Assembly (NCBI RefSeq): GCF_014189455.1
Contig: NZ_CP050296.1
Location: 4,088,001-4,152,000, forward strand
Length of the DNA: 64,000 nt
Direction: 5' to 3'
Origin: Mesorhizobium huakuii
GTDB taxonomy: Bacteria > Pseudomonadota > Alphaproteobacteria > Rhizobiales > Rhizobiaceae
Shown here piece after piece: positions 55,200-64,000 of the stretch. Numbering within the stretch: position 1 is the first letter of the stretch; the number at the start of each line of letters is the position of its first letter. The notes beneath the pieces were generated by a model. That model had not been told where the DNA came from. It made no database searches and was given only the letters and a program-made list of their open reading frames with translations. Both the position numbers and the translations under genes were made by a program.

Positions 55200-56495
55200 T
55201 TAGATCGCCTTGGCCGGCCTGCGCAGCGCCGAATAGGTAAGCAGCATCGAGGCAAGATAAAGCAGCAGGAAGACGATGTTGAGCGACAGCACCAGTCTCG
55301 ACGTGTCGGAGATGGTGGTCAGCACATAGGTCAACAGCAGCGCCTTTAATGCGGCGAGCAGGCCGAGATTGAGCGCCCGCACCGCCGTCTGCCCGCGCGC
55401 GAAAAGAAGCTCGGCCTGGTATTCGACCAGATTGCGCAATCCCGGAACGCAGATCGCCAGCGCCACCAGCGGTGCGGCTTCGGAGACATTCCTGCCAAGC
55501 GCGTTGGGGAAGAAATGCAGCACGATGCCGAGCGCCAGCAGCGCCAGCGTTGAAACGAGGAAGACGCCGCCCTCGATGCCGCTCTTGACCGTCAGCCGCG
55601 ACAACAGGTCCGGCGCGCGCATCATGCGTTGCACCAGCATCATCGAGAAGGTGCGGATCGGGATCGCCGTCAGGTCGACCAGCCGCATGATGATGGCATA
55701 GATACCGGCCAGATGCGGACCGCCGATCGCCAGCACCAGCAGCTTGTCGAATTCCGATTGCAGGTAGAACAGGATTTCGGCGCCGGCGACGTAGAGGGAA
55801 TCGGCCAGCCGCCTGAGATAAAGTTCGATGCGCAGCCGCAGTCTTTGGCGCGGATAGAACCAGCCGAAAGCCAAAAGCAATGAGGCGGCGTTGGCGCCGA
55901 TATAGAACCACGACCACGCCCAGATGCTGTGTTGCGCCGAGACCATGAACAGCACCGCGCCAAGCGCCCGGAATGCCGTTGCTACGATCGCCAGTATGGC
56001 GGCGCGGCCGAATTTGCCCAGCCCGTTGTTGACGATCAGCGCCACCTCGACTGGCCGCCACAGCAGCGCTTCGGCGAAGACAATCGCCGAAAACACCGTC
56101 AGCGGCACGGTGCCGGCAAAGAAGATCAGGTAGACGCCGAACGAGGCCGCGGCCAAGAGCGGCAGCGAGACGATGCCGAGCAGCAGGAAGCCGGCGGTGA
56201 AGGTGCCGATCAGATTGGGGCGGATGGTGGCGGTGCGGTAGAGCGCCGAGATGAAACCGAAGGCCAGGATCCGCGACAGCATCACGCCGGCCGCCGAAGC
56301 GGTGGCGAACATGCCGAATTCGGAGATGGACAGCGTGTTGGCGAGCGCGATGAAATAGGCCAGCGAAAACACCAATCGCCCGCCGGCGCCGCTGATCGCG
56401 GAAAAATAGTCGCGCACCAACCCCCGTCGCTCGGCCACGAAAGTGCCGATCCGGGCGAGGGGCCGCCTTTGCGGTATGCCGCGAGCTTCGGTCAT
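55200..56495 (-). CDS. Polysaccharide flippase (Wzx/MATE-like)
   Basis: 431 aa with about twelve helices, no signal peptide. The pattern SLAYFIALANTLSISEFGMF and LQSEFDKLLVLAIGGPHLAG matches the polysaccharide biosynthesis (PST/Wzx) flippase family. It translocates undecaprenyl-linked repeat units to the periplasm. It is convergent with the three glycosyltransferase genes and divergent from the Wzz/GumC-like gene. Confidence 0.87.
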   Translation of the reverse strand: MTEARGIPQRRPLARIGTFVAERRGLVRDYFSAISGAGGRLVFSLAYFIALANTLSISEFGMFATASAAGVMLSRILAFGFISALYRTATIRPNLIGTFTAGFLLLGIVSLPLLAAASFGVYLIFFAGTVPLTVFSAIVFAEALLWRPVEVALIVNNGLGKFGRAAILAIVATAFRALGAVLFMVSAQHSIWAWSWFYIGANAASLLLAFGWFYPRQRLRLRIELYLRRLADSLYVAGAEILFYLQSEFDKLLVLAIGGPHLAGIYAIIMRLVDLTAIPIRTFSMMLVQRMMRAPDLLSRLTVKSGIEGGVFLVSTLALLALGIVLHFFPNALGRNVSEAAPLVALAICVPGLRNLVEYQAELLFARGQTAVRALNLGLLAALKALLLTYVLTTISDTSRLVLSLNIVFLLLYLASMLLTYSALRRPAKAI

Positions 56496-56693
56496 GTCTG
56501 GGAAGCCATAGGCGGGAAAGCTTAACGTGCCGTTCTGGAGCCTTGATGCGCCGAGATTCCAGCGCTTGAGGTTATGAAAAGCTTACCCGCCGGCCGGCCA
56601 AAATTAACCTTTTGTTTCCTATGCTTGTTTAGCGTGACTTAAGGAATAGCCGACCGCCGCTGCCCAGCGGCCAAAGAGTGAAGCTCCAAGACA

Positions 56694-59246
56694 ATGGTCG
56701 ACAGGGAAAACCGTGAAGACTGGAGGCGCGAGCGTTCTTTGCTGGCGCTCGGCCAGGCCATGCGCGGTGAGGATGACCCATCCCTGGTCTCGATAGGGGA
56801 CCGGGCAGATTCGGCATGGCGCGAGGACGCCGCCACGCGCCATCGCCTTGCCCGCTCGCAGCGTGAGGCGCGGGCAAACCCAAATCCGTCGGCCGCCGAA
56901 ACAGAGCGGTTCCGGCCAGAGCCGGAAGCCCCCGCGCAGGATCGCGCTGGGCGCTCACAGGATGACGACGACGCCGGCGATCTGCCGCCGGCCATGCCGT
57001 ATTCAAGCCAGGCCGCTGAAGAGCCTTCCGGCAGCGCTCGCTCGCATGACACGTCCGGATCCCGCCATAGGGGCGGAGCGGATACATCCTCTGGCGATCG
57101 CAGGGACGACCAGCAATGGAAACCGCTGATCGATCCGATGCAGGTGGTGCGCGGCATTGCCAGGTCGAAGCTGCTGATCATCACCACCACCCTGATCGGT
57201 GCCGGGCTCGGCATCGCCATCGCGCTGTCGACGCCAAAGAAATATGAAGCCACCGCCGAGCTGATCGTCGATCCGCGCGACCTCAAGCTCACCGACCGCG
57301 ACCTCACCCAGAATGTGGTCGCTTCCGATGCCACGCTCGCCATCGTTGAAAACCAGGTCCGGGTGCTGACCTCGGGCACTGTCCTCAACAAGGTCGTCGA
57401 CAAGCTCAACCTGAGCAACGATCCGGAGTTCAACGGCCAGGGTGCCGGCGGGTTTGGCATCAGGTCTCTCATTCGTTCGATTCTTCCGCACCAGGATGGC
57501 CCGAGCGGCGCTGACGAGGTCCGCCGGCGTGCGCTCGCCGTCGGCAATCTGGCCGAAAGCCTGTCGGTCGAGCGCGGCGGCAAGACCTTCGTCATCACTG
57601 TCAGCGCGATCACGCAGAACGGCGAGAAATCGGCTCTCATCGCCAACACAATGACAGATGTGTTTCTGCAGACCTTTGGTCAGATCCAGTCCGACACGGC
57701 GGGCCGCGCAACCGACGAACTGACGGCAAGGCTCGATGAACTGCGCAAAGGCGTCGAGGTGGCCGAGCGCAAGGTCGAGGAGTTCAGGGCCTCGCATGAT
57801 CTTGTCGACGCACAGGGCCATTTGATCAGCGACGACGAGATGCTGAAGCTCAACGAGCAGCTCTCGGTCGCCCGCGCCCGCACGCTGGAGCTCAATGCAA
57901 GGGCGGCCTCGGCGCGCTCGATCGACGTCAATTCGGTTCTCTCCGGCACCTTGCCGGAAGAGATCAACTCCAACACGATGAGCGATCTGCGCTCACAATA
58001 TGCGACGCTCAAGCAGGAGGCGGACCGCGCAGCCATCCGGCTTGGCCCGCGCCATCCCGAACTCCAGGCGCTCAACGCACAGATCGCCGGCGCGCGCGAC
58101 CGCATCGCGGGCGAATTGCGCCGCATTGCCTCCTCGCTGCAGGTCGACCTGAAACGCGCCGTCCAACTCGAGCAGGATCTCTCCTCCCGCCTTGCCCAGC
58201 TCAAGGTGCGTAGTGGCGACGTCAACAACGACCTGGTGTCGATGCGCGAACTGGAGCGTGAGGCCGCCGCCAAGCGCTCCGTCTACGAACAGTACCTGCT
58301 GCGCGCCAAGGAGACCGGCGAACAGAAGGACATCAACACCGCCAACATGAATGTGATCTCCAAGGCTTTCGCGCCGCTCGAGGCGAAGGGGCCGTCGCGA
58401 GCCTTGATGGCACTTGCAGGCCTGCTGCTCGGCTTTGCCTCTGGCGTTGGCCTTGGCGCCATGCGCGGCGCCTATGAAAGCCTGCGCGAGACCGCGACAT
58501 CGCGCTCGCGCCGCGACCGCAAGGCGCCCCTCGAGGAGCAGGCATTCCGGGCAGCACCGCCGCCCGCGCCGCCAATGCCGGCCGCACCGGTACCTCCAGC
58601 GCCGCCACCCCCTCCGCCTGCACCACCACCGCCCGTGGTACAGGCCAAAGCCGCTCCCGTCGAACGGCCCGGGCGCATCGCCGCGCTTATGGCAAAGCTG
58701 CGCAATGCCGTATCCCGCAAACCCTCCACAGAGGCGGATGACGACGAGTTCGCCGCCTTTAGTGGAAACACGCAGCCGGCGGATGCTGTCATGCCCTCGG
58801 GTGTCCCCAACACGGAGTCCGCCTTCATGCCTCGGCCGTCAGACTATGCGCGGCCGCCTTTCCCGCCAGGCTTCGATGCCGCCTATTCCCAGCCGATGGG
58901 GCCGCCATCGCGGTCGCCCCTGATGCCACAGCTGCCGCTCTATCCGCCGCCGCCCTATCCCTCTGCGCAGCAGCCGGGCTATCCGCAGATGCAGCCATGG
59001 CAGGCGCCACCGGCAGGCAGCCCCTACGCCCAGGCCACGGCGCCCTATGCTGGGCATACGCCGTATCCGCCGCAGCCCGCTCCGCCGCAACCGCAGGCCT
59101 ATCCAGCCCAGCCACCGGCTGAGCCTTCGCCGGCCGAGGAAAGCGCCGAACAGGCGCCGATAGAGGAAATTCGCGCCAGCCTGCGCGAATTCCGCGAGGC
59201 GGTTCGCGAACTCACCGAGAGCCGCACCCGCCGCCGCTACTTCTGA
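56694..59246 (+). CDS. Wzz/GumC-type polysaccharide co-polymerase with long Pro/Tyr-rich cytoplasmic tail
   Basis: 850 aa, much longer than the usual 450-750. Residues 1-145 are hydrophilic and disordered. The first helix (SKLLIITTTLIGAGLGIAIA) is near 157-177. The Wzz domain starts with TPKKYEATAELIVDPRDL and has coiled coils to about 560. The second helix (ALMALAGLLLGFASGVGLGA) is near 569-588. The C-terminal 260 residues are rich in Pro, Ala and Tyr and end in a charged helix (REFREAVRELTESRTRRRYF). No ATP-binding kinase domain is present. It sets chain length or couples export of the surface polysaccharide. Confidence 0.88.
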   Translation: MVDRENREDWRRERSLLALGQAMRGEDDPSLVSIGDRADSAWREDAATRHRLARSQREARANPNPSAAETERFRPEPEAPAQDRAGRSQDDDDAGDLPPAMPYSSQAAEEPSGSARSHDTSGSRHRGGADTSSGDRRDDQQWKPLIDPMQVVRGIARSKLLIITTTLIGAGLGIAIALSTPKKYEATAELIVDPRDLKLTDRDLTQNVVASDATLAIVENQVRVLTSGTVLNKVVDKLNLSNDPEFNGQGAGGFGIRSLIRSILPHQDGPSGADEVRRRALAVGNLAESLSVERGGKTFVITVSAITQNGEKSALIANTMTDVFLQTFGQIQSDTAGRATDELTARLDELRKGVEVAERKVEEFRASHDLVDAQGHLISDDEMLKLNEQLSVARARTLELNARAASARSIDVNSVLSGTLPEEINSNTMSDLRSQYATLKQEADRAAIRLGPRHPELQALNAQIAGARDRIAGELRRIASSLQVDLKRAVQLEQDLSSRLAQLKVRSGDVNNDLVSMRELEREAAAKRSVYEQYLLRAKETGEQKDINTANMNVISKAFAPLEAKGPSRALMALAGLLLGFASGVGLGAMRGAYESLRETATSRSRRDRKAPLEEQAFRAAPPPAPPMPAAPVPPAPPPPPPAPPPPVVQAKAAPVERPGRIAALMAKLRNAVSRKPSTEADDDEFAAFSGNTQPADAVMPSGVPNTESAFMPRPSDYARPPFPPGFDAAYSQPMGPPSRSPLMPQLPLYPPPPYPSAQQPGYPQMQPWQAPPAGSPYAQATAPYAGHTPYPPQPAPPQPQAYPAQPPAEPSPAEESAEQAPIEEIRASLREFREAVRELTESRTRRRYF

Positions 59247-59429
59247 GCCACAAGATACGTCGCCGAGGCCGAACAAAACCATCCTGGTTTTCGCGTAAAC
59301 GGCATGGGACGGCGCTTTGGCGGGATTGCGTGCCGGAATTTTCGTGACAATGCCGCGCTGCATGGTGCCGCCGCCGCGGCATTCTATTCGCGAAAGCGGC
59401 GTTGGGTGAAACAGTGTTGAGGATGGTTC

Positions 59430-60329
59430 ATGGCCGAAGTGATTGACGGAAAGAGCGTTGCCGAGGATGTGGTGCGGACGGTCAAGACGCTGACCGCCGA
59501 GCTGGTCGCCAAGGGCAAGGCCAAGCCTGGTCTGGCCGTGGTCATCGTCGGCGAGGATCCGGCGAGCCAGGTCTATGTCGCTTCCAAGTCGCGCACCGCC
59601 AAGGAATGCGGCTTTCATTCGCTGCAGCACACGCTGCCGGCGGAGACCTCCGAGGAGGCGCTGCTCAAGATCATCGGCGACCTCAACGCCGATCCGGGGG
59701 TTAACGGCATCCTGGTGCAGCTGCCGCTGCCCGCCCATATCGACGCCGGCAAGATCATCCAGACGATCGCACCGGAGAAGGACGTCGACGGCTTCCATTT
59801 CATCAATGTCGGCAAGCTCGGCACCGGCGAACTCGACACCGCCTTCGTTCCCTGCACGCCCGCCGGCTCGATGCTTCTGATCGAGCGCGTGCGCGGCAAG
59901 GACCTGTCCGGCCTCAACGCCGTCGTCGTCGGCCGCTCCAACATCGTCGGCAAGCCGATGGCCAACCTGCTGCTTGCCGCCAACTGCACCGTCACCATCG
60001 CCCACAGCCGCACGAAGGACCTGCCGGCGCTTGCCCGCACGGCCGACATCCTTGTCGCCGCCGTCGGCCGGCCGGAGATGATCAAGGGGAACTGGGTGAA
60101 GCCCGGCGCCACCGTCATCGATGTCGGCATCAACCGCATTCCGGCGCCCGAGAAGGGCGAGGGCAAGTCGCGCCTCGTCGGCGATGTCGCCTATGCCGAG
60201 GCGGCCAAGGAAGCCGGCGCCATCACGCCGGTGCCCGGCGGCGTCGGGCCGATGACCATTGCCATGCTGATGGCCAATACGTTAGCTTCTGCCTACCTTG
60301 CGGCCGGATTGAAGCGGCCCTCCTTCTGA
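59430..60329 (+). CDS. folD: Bifunctional methylene-THF dehydrogenase/cyclohydrolase FolD
   Basis: 299 aa, one-carbon folate enzyme. Substrate and catalytic region [18 protein letters not shown] (with the catalytic Lys), [16 protein letters not shown](P)-binding [18 protein letters not shown], and the C-terminal signature [18 protein letters not shown] are all present. Length is typical. It is followed after seven bases by the GlxA-type regulator gene, so co-transcription is possible although the roles appear unrelated. Confidence 0.97.
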   Translation: MAEVIDGKSVAEDVVRTVKTLTAELVAKGKAKPGLAVVIVGEDPASQVYVASKSRTAKECGFHSLQHTLPAETSEEALLKIIGDLNADPGVNGILVQLPLPAHIDAGKIIQTIAPEKDVDGFHFINVGKLGTGELDTAFVPCTPAGSMLLIERVRGKDLSGLNAVVVGRSNIVGKPMANLLLAANCTVTIAHSRTKDLPALARTADILVAAVGRPEMIKGNWVKPGATVIDVGINRIPAPEKGEGKSRLVGDVAYAEAAKEAGAITPVPGGVGPMTIAMLMANTLASAYLAAGLKRPSF

Positions 60330-60336
60330 GCCCGGG

Positions 60337-61356
60337 TTGACCCTGAAAGCGCCAGTTTTGCCGAACCCCACCATTTCCCCGGAACGGCCGGTCACGACAG
60401 ATCCCGTTCAAGGTGGCCGGCAGTTCGCCTTTCTGCTGGTCGACAAGTTTTCCATGTTCTCGCTCGCCGCCGCGATCGACACCTTCCGTTCGGCGAACCG
60501 CCTGCTCGGCCGCGATTTCTATGGCTGGACCACGGTGTCGGCCGACGGCGATCCGGTGATGGCATCCAACGGCCTGCCGCTTAAGATCGACTATGCCGTC
60601 GCCGACCTGCCGCCGGTCGACATCCTGTTCGTTTCGGTCGGCCTGACGACCGAATTTCCCGGCAAGAGCAAGGTTCTGGCGGCCTTGCGCAGCTGGGGCC
60701 GGCGCGGCAATGCGCTTGGCGCGCTGTCGGTCGGGTCCTATCTGCTGGCCGAGGCCGGACAGCTCGACGGTTACCGCTGCACCATCCATTGGGAAAACCG
60801 CGCCGGCTTCATGGAGCGCTTCCCCGACATCAACTGCACCGGCAATGTCTTCGAGATCGACCGCAAGCGCTACACCTGCGCCGGCGGCACCACCTCGATC
60901 GATCTGATGCTGGAGATCGTGCGTGGCGATTTCGGCTCGAACCTCGCCAATGGCGTCGCCAACCAGTTCCAGCACGAGCGCATCCGCTCGGCCGGCGACC
61001 GCCAGCGCGTCGGGCCGGAGCGCGACCTGACCGGCAAGTCGGAGAAGCTCAGGCGCATCGTCGAACTAATGGCCGACCACCTGGACGAGCCGCTCTCGGC
61101 GGTGCAGCTCGCCAAATCGGCCGGACTTTCGGTGCGCCAGGTGGAGCGCCTCTTCCTGCGCCACCTCAATGTCACGCCCGGCCGTTATTACATGCGGTTG
61201 CGGCTGGAGCGGGCACGCGAATTGCTGCGCCAGACCAACATGCCGATCCTCGACGTGGCGATCGCGACCGGCTTCACCTCGCATTCCTATTTTGCCCAGA
61301 GCTACCGGCTGCAGTTCGGCAGGCCGCCCTCGGAAGAGCGCCGCACCACCTATTGA
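60337..61356 (+). CDS. GlxA-family AraC-type transcriptional regulator
   Basis: 339 aa from a TTG start. The N-terminal DJ-1/PfpI-like domain (about 25-195; FLLVDKFSMFSLAAAIDTFR, then LSVGSYLLAEAGQLDGYRCT) lacks the Cys nucleophile at the elbow (Ser/Val there). The C-terminal AraC HTH has QLAKSAGLSVRQVERLFLRH and then VAIATGFTSHSYFAQSYR. Relatives (GlxA, CdhR, ArgR types) regulate amino-acid or quaternary-amine catabolism; the effector is unknown. Confidence 0.9.
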   Translation: MTLKAPVLPNPTISPERPVTTDPVQGGRQFAFLLVDKFSMFSLAAAIDTFRSANRLLGRDFYGWTTVSADGDPVMASNGLPLKIDYAVADLPPVDILFVSVGLTTEFPGKSKVLAALRSWGRRGNALGALSVGSYLLAEAGQLDGYRCTIHWENRAGFMERFPDINCTGNVFEIDRKRYTCAGGTTSIDLMLEIVRGDFGSNLANGVANQFQHERIRSAGDRQRVGPERDLTGKSEKLRRIVELMADHLDEPLSAVQLAKSAGLSVRQVERLFLRHLNVTPGRYYMRLRLERARELLRQTNMPILDVAIATGFTSHSYFAQSYRLQFGRPPSEERRTTY

Positions 61357-61527
61357 TCTGGACTCCGTTCTAGGCTCGGAGACGCCCGCTGCGGGCGATC
61401 TTCCTGCACGAACACTCTGTCACCGCTCAAACACCTGAGCGACATGGCGGCGCGCCCGGGCTTGTGTCCTGACGTCGCGTCAAATAGCTTCCCTATGCGG
61501 ATGAGGGGGCTAACTCAGGAGATTTCG

Positions 61528-63201
61528 ATGGCGGTACTTGCGCGGGGCGTCGCTGCGGCGATCCTCCTGTTTTTCATGACGACGTTCGGCTTTGCCGCAA
61601 ACAAGGTCATCATCATTCTCGATGCTTCCGGCTCGATGTGGGCGCAGATCGACGGCAAGCCCAAGCTCGAAATCGCCAGGGAATCGCTGAGGACCGTGCT
61701 TCAATCGGTTCCCGCCGACGATGAGATCGGCTTCATGGCCTATGGCCATCGCGAAAAAGGCAGCTGCGACGACATCCAGCTGATCGTGCCGCCCCAGGCG
61801 GGCTCGGCGAGCGCCATCACGGATGCCGCTGACAGTCTGAAATTCCTCGGCAAGACGCCGCTGACGGCGGCGGTCAAGCAGGCAGCCGAAGCGCTGAAAT
61901 ACACCGAGGACAAGGCGACCGTCGTCCTCATCACCGACGGGCTCGAAACCTGCGGTGGCGACCCCTGTGCGCTCGGCAAGGAACTCGAAGCGTCCGGCGT
62001 CGACTTCACCGCCGACGTCGTCGGCTTCGGATTGACCGCCGATGAAGGCAAGCAGATCGCCTGTCTGGCTGAAAACACCGGCGGCAAGTACATCCAGGCC
62101 TCAGACGAGAAGGCGCTGCAGGAAGCGCTGGTCGAGACCGTCGCCGCGCCCGCACCAGCCCCTGCGCCGGCACCAGCCCCGGCTCCCGAACCAGCACCGG
62201 CGCCCGCGCCGAAAGCGGCCGAGGTCGACTACAATCTCATCCCCCAGGCGTTCTTGAAAGAGGGCGGCGAGGTGCCGAAGATCGACGTCTACTATGAGGT
62301 CTTTCCGGACGATGCCAAGGGTGTCGGTGGAGACCATGTCAACGACGGCTACAACTCTGTCAAATTCCACGTTCCCGCTGGCAACTACATCGTCGTCGCC
62401 TCGAGTGGTGCCGCCAAGGCGCAGCAGAAGGTCACGCTGACGGCGGACAAGGCAACGGAGCTTGCGCTCAATCTAAACGCCGCGGAGCTGTCGATCCACG
62501 CCCGGCCGGCGCCGGGGGCCGAAGTCGACCGCAATGCGCAGATCAGCATCGCCTATCCCGGCGGCACGTCCGACGCCAACTACGGCGAGGTCAACTACGT
62601 CGTCCCGGCCGGCGAGACCAAGGTTACCGTGAAGCTGGGGGCCGGCGAGGCAAGCGAGACCATGCAACTAGTCGCCGGCCAGGTCGTCGACAAGGACATC
62701 ATCGTCGGCGTCGGCAAGGCCAAGGCCAACGCCTTCTACACCCAGGGCGGTGAGAAGGCCGAAACCGATGTGGGTTGGAAGGTGTACAAGGCCGCCAAGA
62801 AGCTCGATGGCTCCCGCGATCAGGTGACCTACGCTTACGGACCCGACAGCCAGTTCGATCTGCCTCCGGGTGACTATGTGATGGGCGTCGATGTGCAGGC
62901 CGTGTCCACGGAACAGCCTTTTAGCGTGACGGTCGGGCAGATGACCGATGTCAACGTGACGCTGAACGCCGGCGTCCTGGCTGTCGATGCGCCAGGCGCT
63001 GACGGCTTCAAGATCTTTGAAGCCAAGAAGAATATCCAGGGCGAGCGCAAGCAGGTGACCTACGCCTATGGAGAGAAGATGCAGACCACGCTGGCGGCGG
63101 GCGACTATGTGCTCGTGACCAATTTCACCACCGACAAGGCCGACAAGGAAACCCCTTTCACGGTCAAGGCCGGCGAGCGGAGTGAGCTCAAAGTCCAGTA
63201 G
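61528..63201 (+). CDS. Exported vWA-domain protein with beta-sandwich repeats
   Basis: 557 aa from ATG 61528 with AGGAG six bases upstream; earlier in-frame starts are not supported. A signal peptide ends TTFGFA. The vWA domain (about 25-200) has an intact MIDAS: DASGSMW, a Thr in LGKTPLTAAV and Asp in VLITDGLETCGG. An Ala-Pro linker (APAPAPAPAPAPAPEPAPAP) follows. The C-terminal part (about 240-557) holds several repeated beta units, of which the last two are alike: QVTYAYGPDSQFDLPPGDYV and QVTYAYGEKMQTTLAAGDYV. Such proteins bind ligands or partners in the periplasm; the target is unknown. Confidence 0.87.
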   Translation: MAVLARGVAAAILLFFMTTFGFAANKVIIILDASGSMWAQIDGKPKLEIARESLRTVLQSVPADDEIGFMAYGHREKGSCDDIQLIVPPQAGSASAITDAADSLKFLGKTPLTAAVKQAAEALKYTEDKATVVLITDGLETCGGDPCALGKELEASGVDFTADVVGFGLTADEGKQIACLAENTGGKYIQASDEKALQEALVETVAAPAPAPAPAPAPAPEPAPAPAPKAAEVDYNLIPQAFLKEGGEVPKIDVYYEVFPDDAKGVGGDHVNDGYNSVKFHVPAGNYIVVASSGAAKAQQKVTLTADKATELALNLNAAELSIHARPAPGAEVDRNAQISIAYPGGTSDANYGEVNYVVPAGETKVTVKLGAGEASETMQLVAGQVVDKDIIVGVGKAKANAFYTQGGEKAETDVGWKVYKAAKKLDGSRDQVTYAYGPDSQFDLPPGDYVMGVDVQAVSTEQPFSVTVGQMTDVNVTLNAGVLAVDAPGADGFKIFEAKKNIQGERKQVTYAYGEKMQTTLAAGDYVLVTNFTTDKADKETPFTVKAGERSELKVQ

Positions 63202-63214
63202 CATCAGGACAGGC

Positions 63215-63241
63215 AAAAGGGCGGCTCAAGGCCGCCCTTTT
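63215..63241. terminator. Bidirectional rho-independent terminator
   Basis: AAAAGGGCGGC - 5-base loop - GCCGCCCTTTT, a perfect 11-base stem flanked by A and T runs. It lies between the convergent vWA gene and edd. The T-run works in both directions, so it should end both transcripts. Confidence 0.85.
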
Positions 63242-63260
63242 CATTCGGAAATCAGAGAGC

Positions 63261-64000
63261 TCAAGCCGTTCCGAAGGCGCTGGCGCCATGGTCGGCACGG
63301 CCCACCAACTGCCGGAAGCCGGCGAAAAGCTCGCGGCCAAAGCCGAACTCATTGCCGATGAGATCGGCTTCCGCTGTACGGCGAAGCGCGAATTCAGGAG
63401 CCGAGACAAACACCTCCAGCGTTCCAGCATCGGCGTCGAGGCGGATGATGTCGCCGTCATGGATCCTGGCGATCGGCCCGTCCTCGACTGCTTCCGGTGT
63501 CACATGGATCGCCGCCGGCACTTTGCCGGAGGCACCCGACATGCGCCCGTCGGTGACCAGCGCGACGCGCTGACCACGGTCCTGCAGGATGCCGAGCACG
63601 GTGGTCAGCTTGTGCAGTTCCGGCATGCCATTGGCCTTCGGCCCTTGGAAGCGGATGACGGCGATGAAATCGCCGGTCAGCGTGCCCGCCTTGAAGGCAT
63701 CATTCAGGCCCTGCTGGCTGTCGAACACCTTGGCCGGTGCCTCGATGAGGCGCCGTTCCGGCTTGACGGCGGAGGTCTTGATGACGGCATGGCCGAGATT
63801 GCCCGCCAGCACTTTCAGGCCGCCCGTCGGCTGGAACGCCTTGTGGAACGGCGCCAGCACCTTTTCGTCACCGCTGGCCTGCGGCGATGCCTCGCGCACC
63901 ACGGAGCCATCTGCGCCGAGCTTTGCCTCGACGGCGTAAGGCCGCAGGCCTTCGCCCCACACCGTCTGCACATCCTCGTGCAGGACGCCTTCGTCAAGCA
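63261..64000 (-). CDS. edd: 6-phosphogluconate dehydratase Edd (C-terminal part)
   Basis: The gene runs off the window; about 246 C-terminal codons are present, read through [20 protein letters not shown] to the stop. Edd/IlvD-family features are [57 protein letters not shown] and the small C-terminal beta-barrel. It dehydrates 6-phosphogluconate to KDPG in the Entner-Doudoroff pathway. The lengths and motifs fit Edd rather than IlvD ([34 protein letters not shown]). Confidence 0.93.
   Translation of the reverse strand, partial: LDEGVLHEDVQTVWGEGLRPYAVEAKLGADGSVVREASPQASGDEKVLAPFHKAFQPTGGLKVLAGNLGHAVIKTSAVKPERRLIEAPAKVFDSQQGLNDAFKAGTLTGDFIAVIRFQGPKANGMPELHKLTTVLGILQDRGQRVALVTDGRMSGASGKVPAAIHVTPEAVEDGPIARIHDGDIIRLDADAGTLEVFVSAPEFALRRTAEADLIGNEFGFGRELFAGFRQLVGRADHGASAFGTA

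Noticed and set aside
62145..62215. Tandem CCGGCACC-like repeats
   Set aside because: They encode the Ala-Pro linker of the vWA protein and are ordinary low-complexity coding sequence.

Overview
The window looks like chromosomal DNA of an alphaproteobacterium of the order Rhizobiales, most likely Mesorhizobium or a close relative. The basis is high G+C coding sequence, a complete Flp/Tad pilus locus of rhizobial type, CtrA-type sites, B12-dependent MetH, an Entner-Doudoroff edd gene, a Liv-type amino-acid transporter and rhizobial palindromic intergenic repeats. I recognised all families by eye; no database search was possible.

Layout. 1-5.6 kb (minus): a type I secretion operon in the order tolC-like, ABC exporter, HlyD adaptor, ribbon-helix-helix protein; no RTX substrate is visible. 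6.1-7.3 kb: two unrecognised membrane proteins separated by a palindromic repeat. 7.3-20.3 kb: a bipartite Tad pilus locus. The minus arm carries two flp pilins, cpaB (with two compensating frameshifts), cpaC, a small lipoprotein, tadG, two tadE, cpaE and a coupled L,D-transpeptidase. The plus arm carries cpaF, tadB, tadC, tadD and the prepilin peptidase. A perfect TTAA-N7-TTAA box lies upstream of the pilins. 20.3-26.1 kb: membrane and lipid enzymes (fatty acid hydroxylase, isoprenylcysteine-methyltransferase-like, PAP2, acyltransferase 3, a His-rich polytopic protein), with a gene remnant and local duplications. 26.3-28 kb: a DUF882/M15-like cell-wall protein.

28.1-36.3 kb: an RpiR regulator, a frameshifted M20 amidohydrolase, a livKGF-livHM transporter and an alpha/beta hydrolase. 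The RpiR and liv/hydrolase control regions share a motif, so this looks like one regulated uptake and degradation unit. 36.3-37.6 kb: SDR dehydrogenase and an HD (SpoT/MESH1-like) hydrolase. 37.8-41.7 kb: an exported caspase-like protein with a very long TPR array, broken by one extra G. 41.9-48.9 kb: metH with a palindromic operator, a Tat-exported multicopper oxidase, a SAF-domain oxidoreductase and an orphan VapB-like antitoxin. 48.9-49.8 kb: proC. 49.8-59.2 kb: a surface polysaccharide locus (O-antigen ligase/polymerase, four glycosyltransferases, flippase, Wzz/GumC-type co-polymerase). 59.4-64 kb: folD, a GlxA-type regulator, an exported vWA protein and the 3' part of edd.

Four single-base indels, all in or next to G/C-rich runs, break three otherwise well-conserved genes (cpaB twice, the M20 gene, the caspase-TPR gene). 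Sequencing or assembly error is the simplest explanation, but it should be checked. The least conventional elements are the caspase-TPR protein, the palindromic repeats that supply the TAG stop codon of neighbouring genes, and the lipid-enzyme island.
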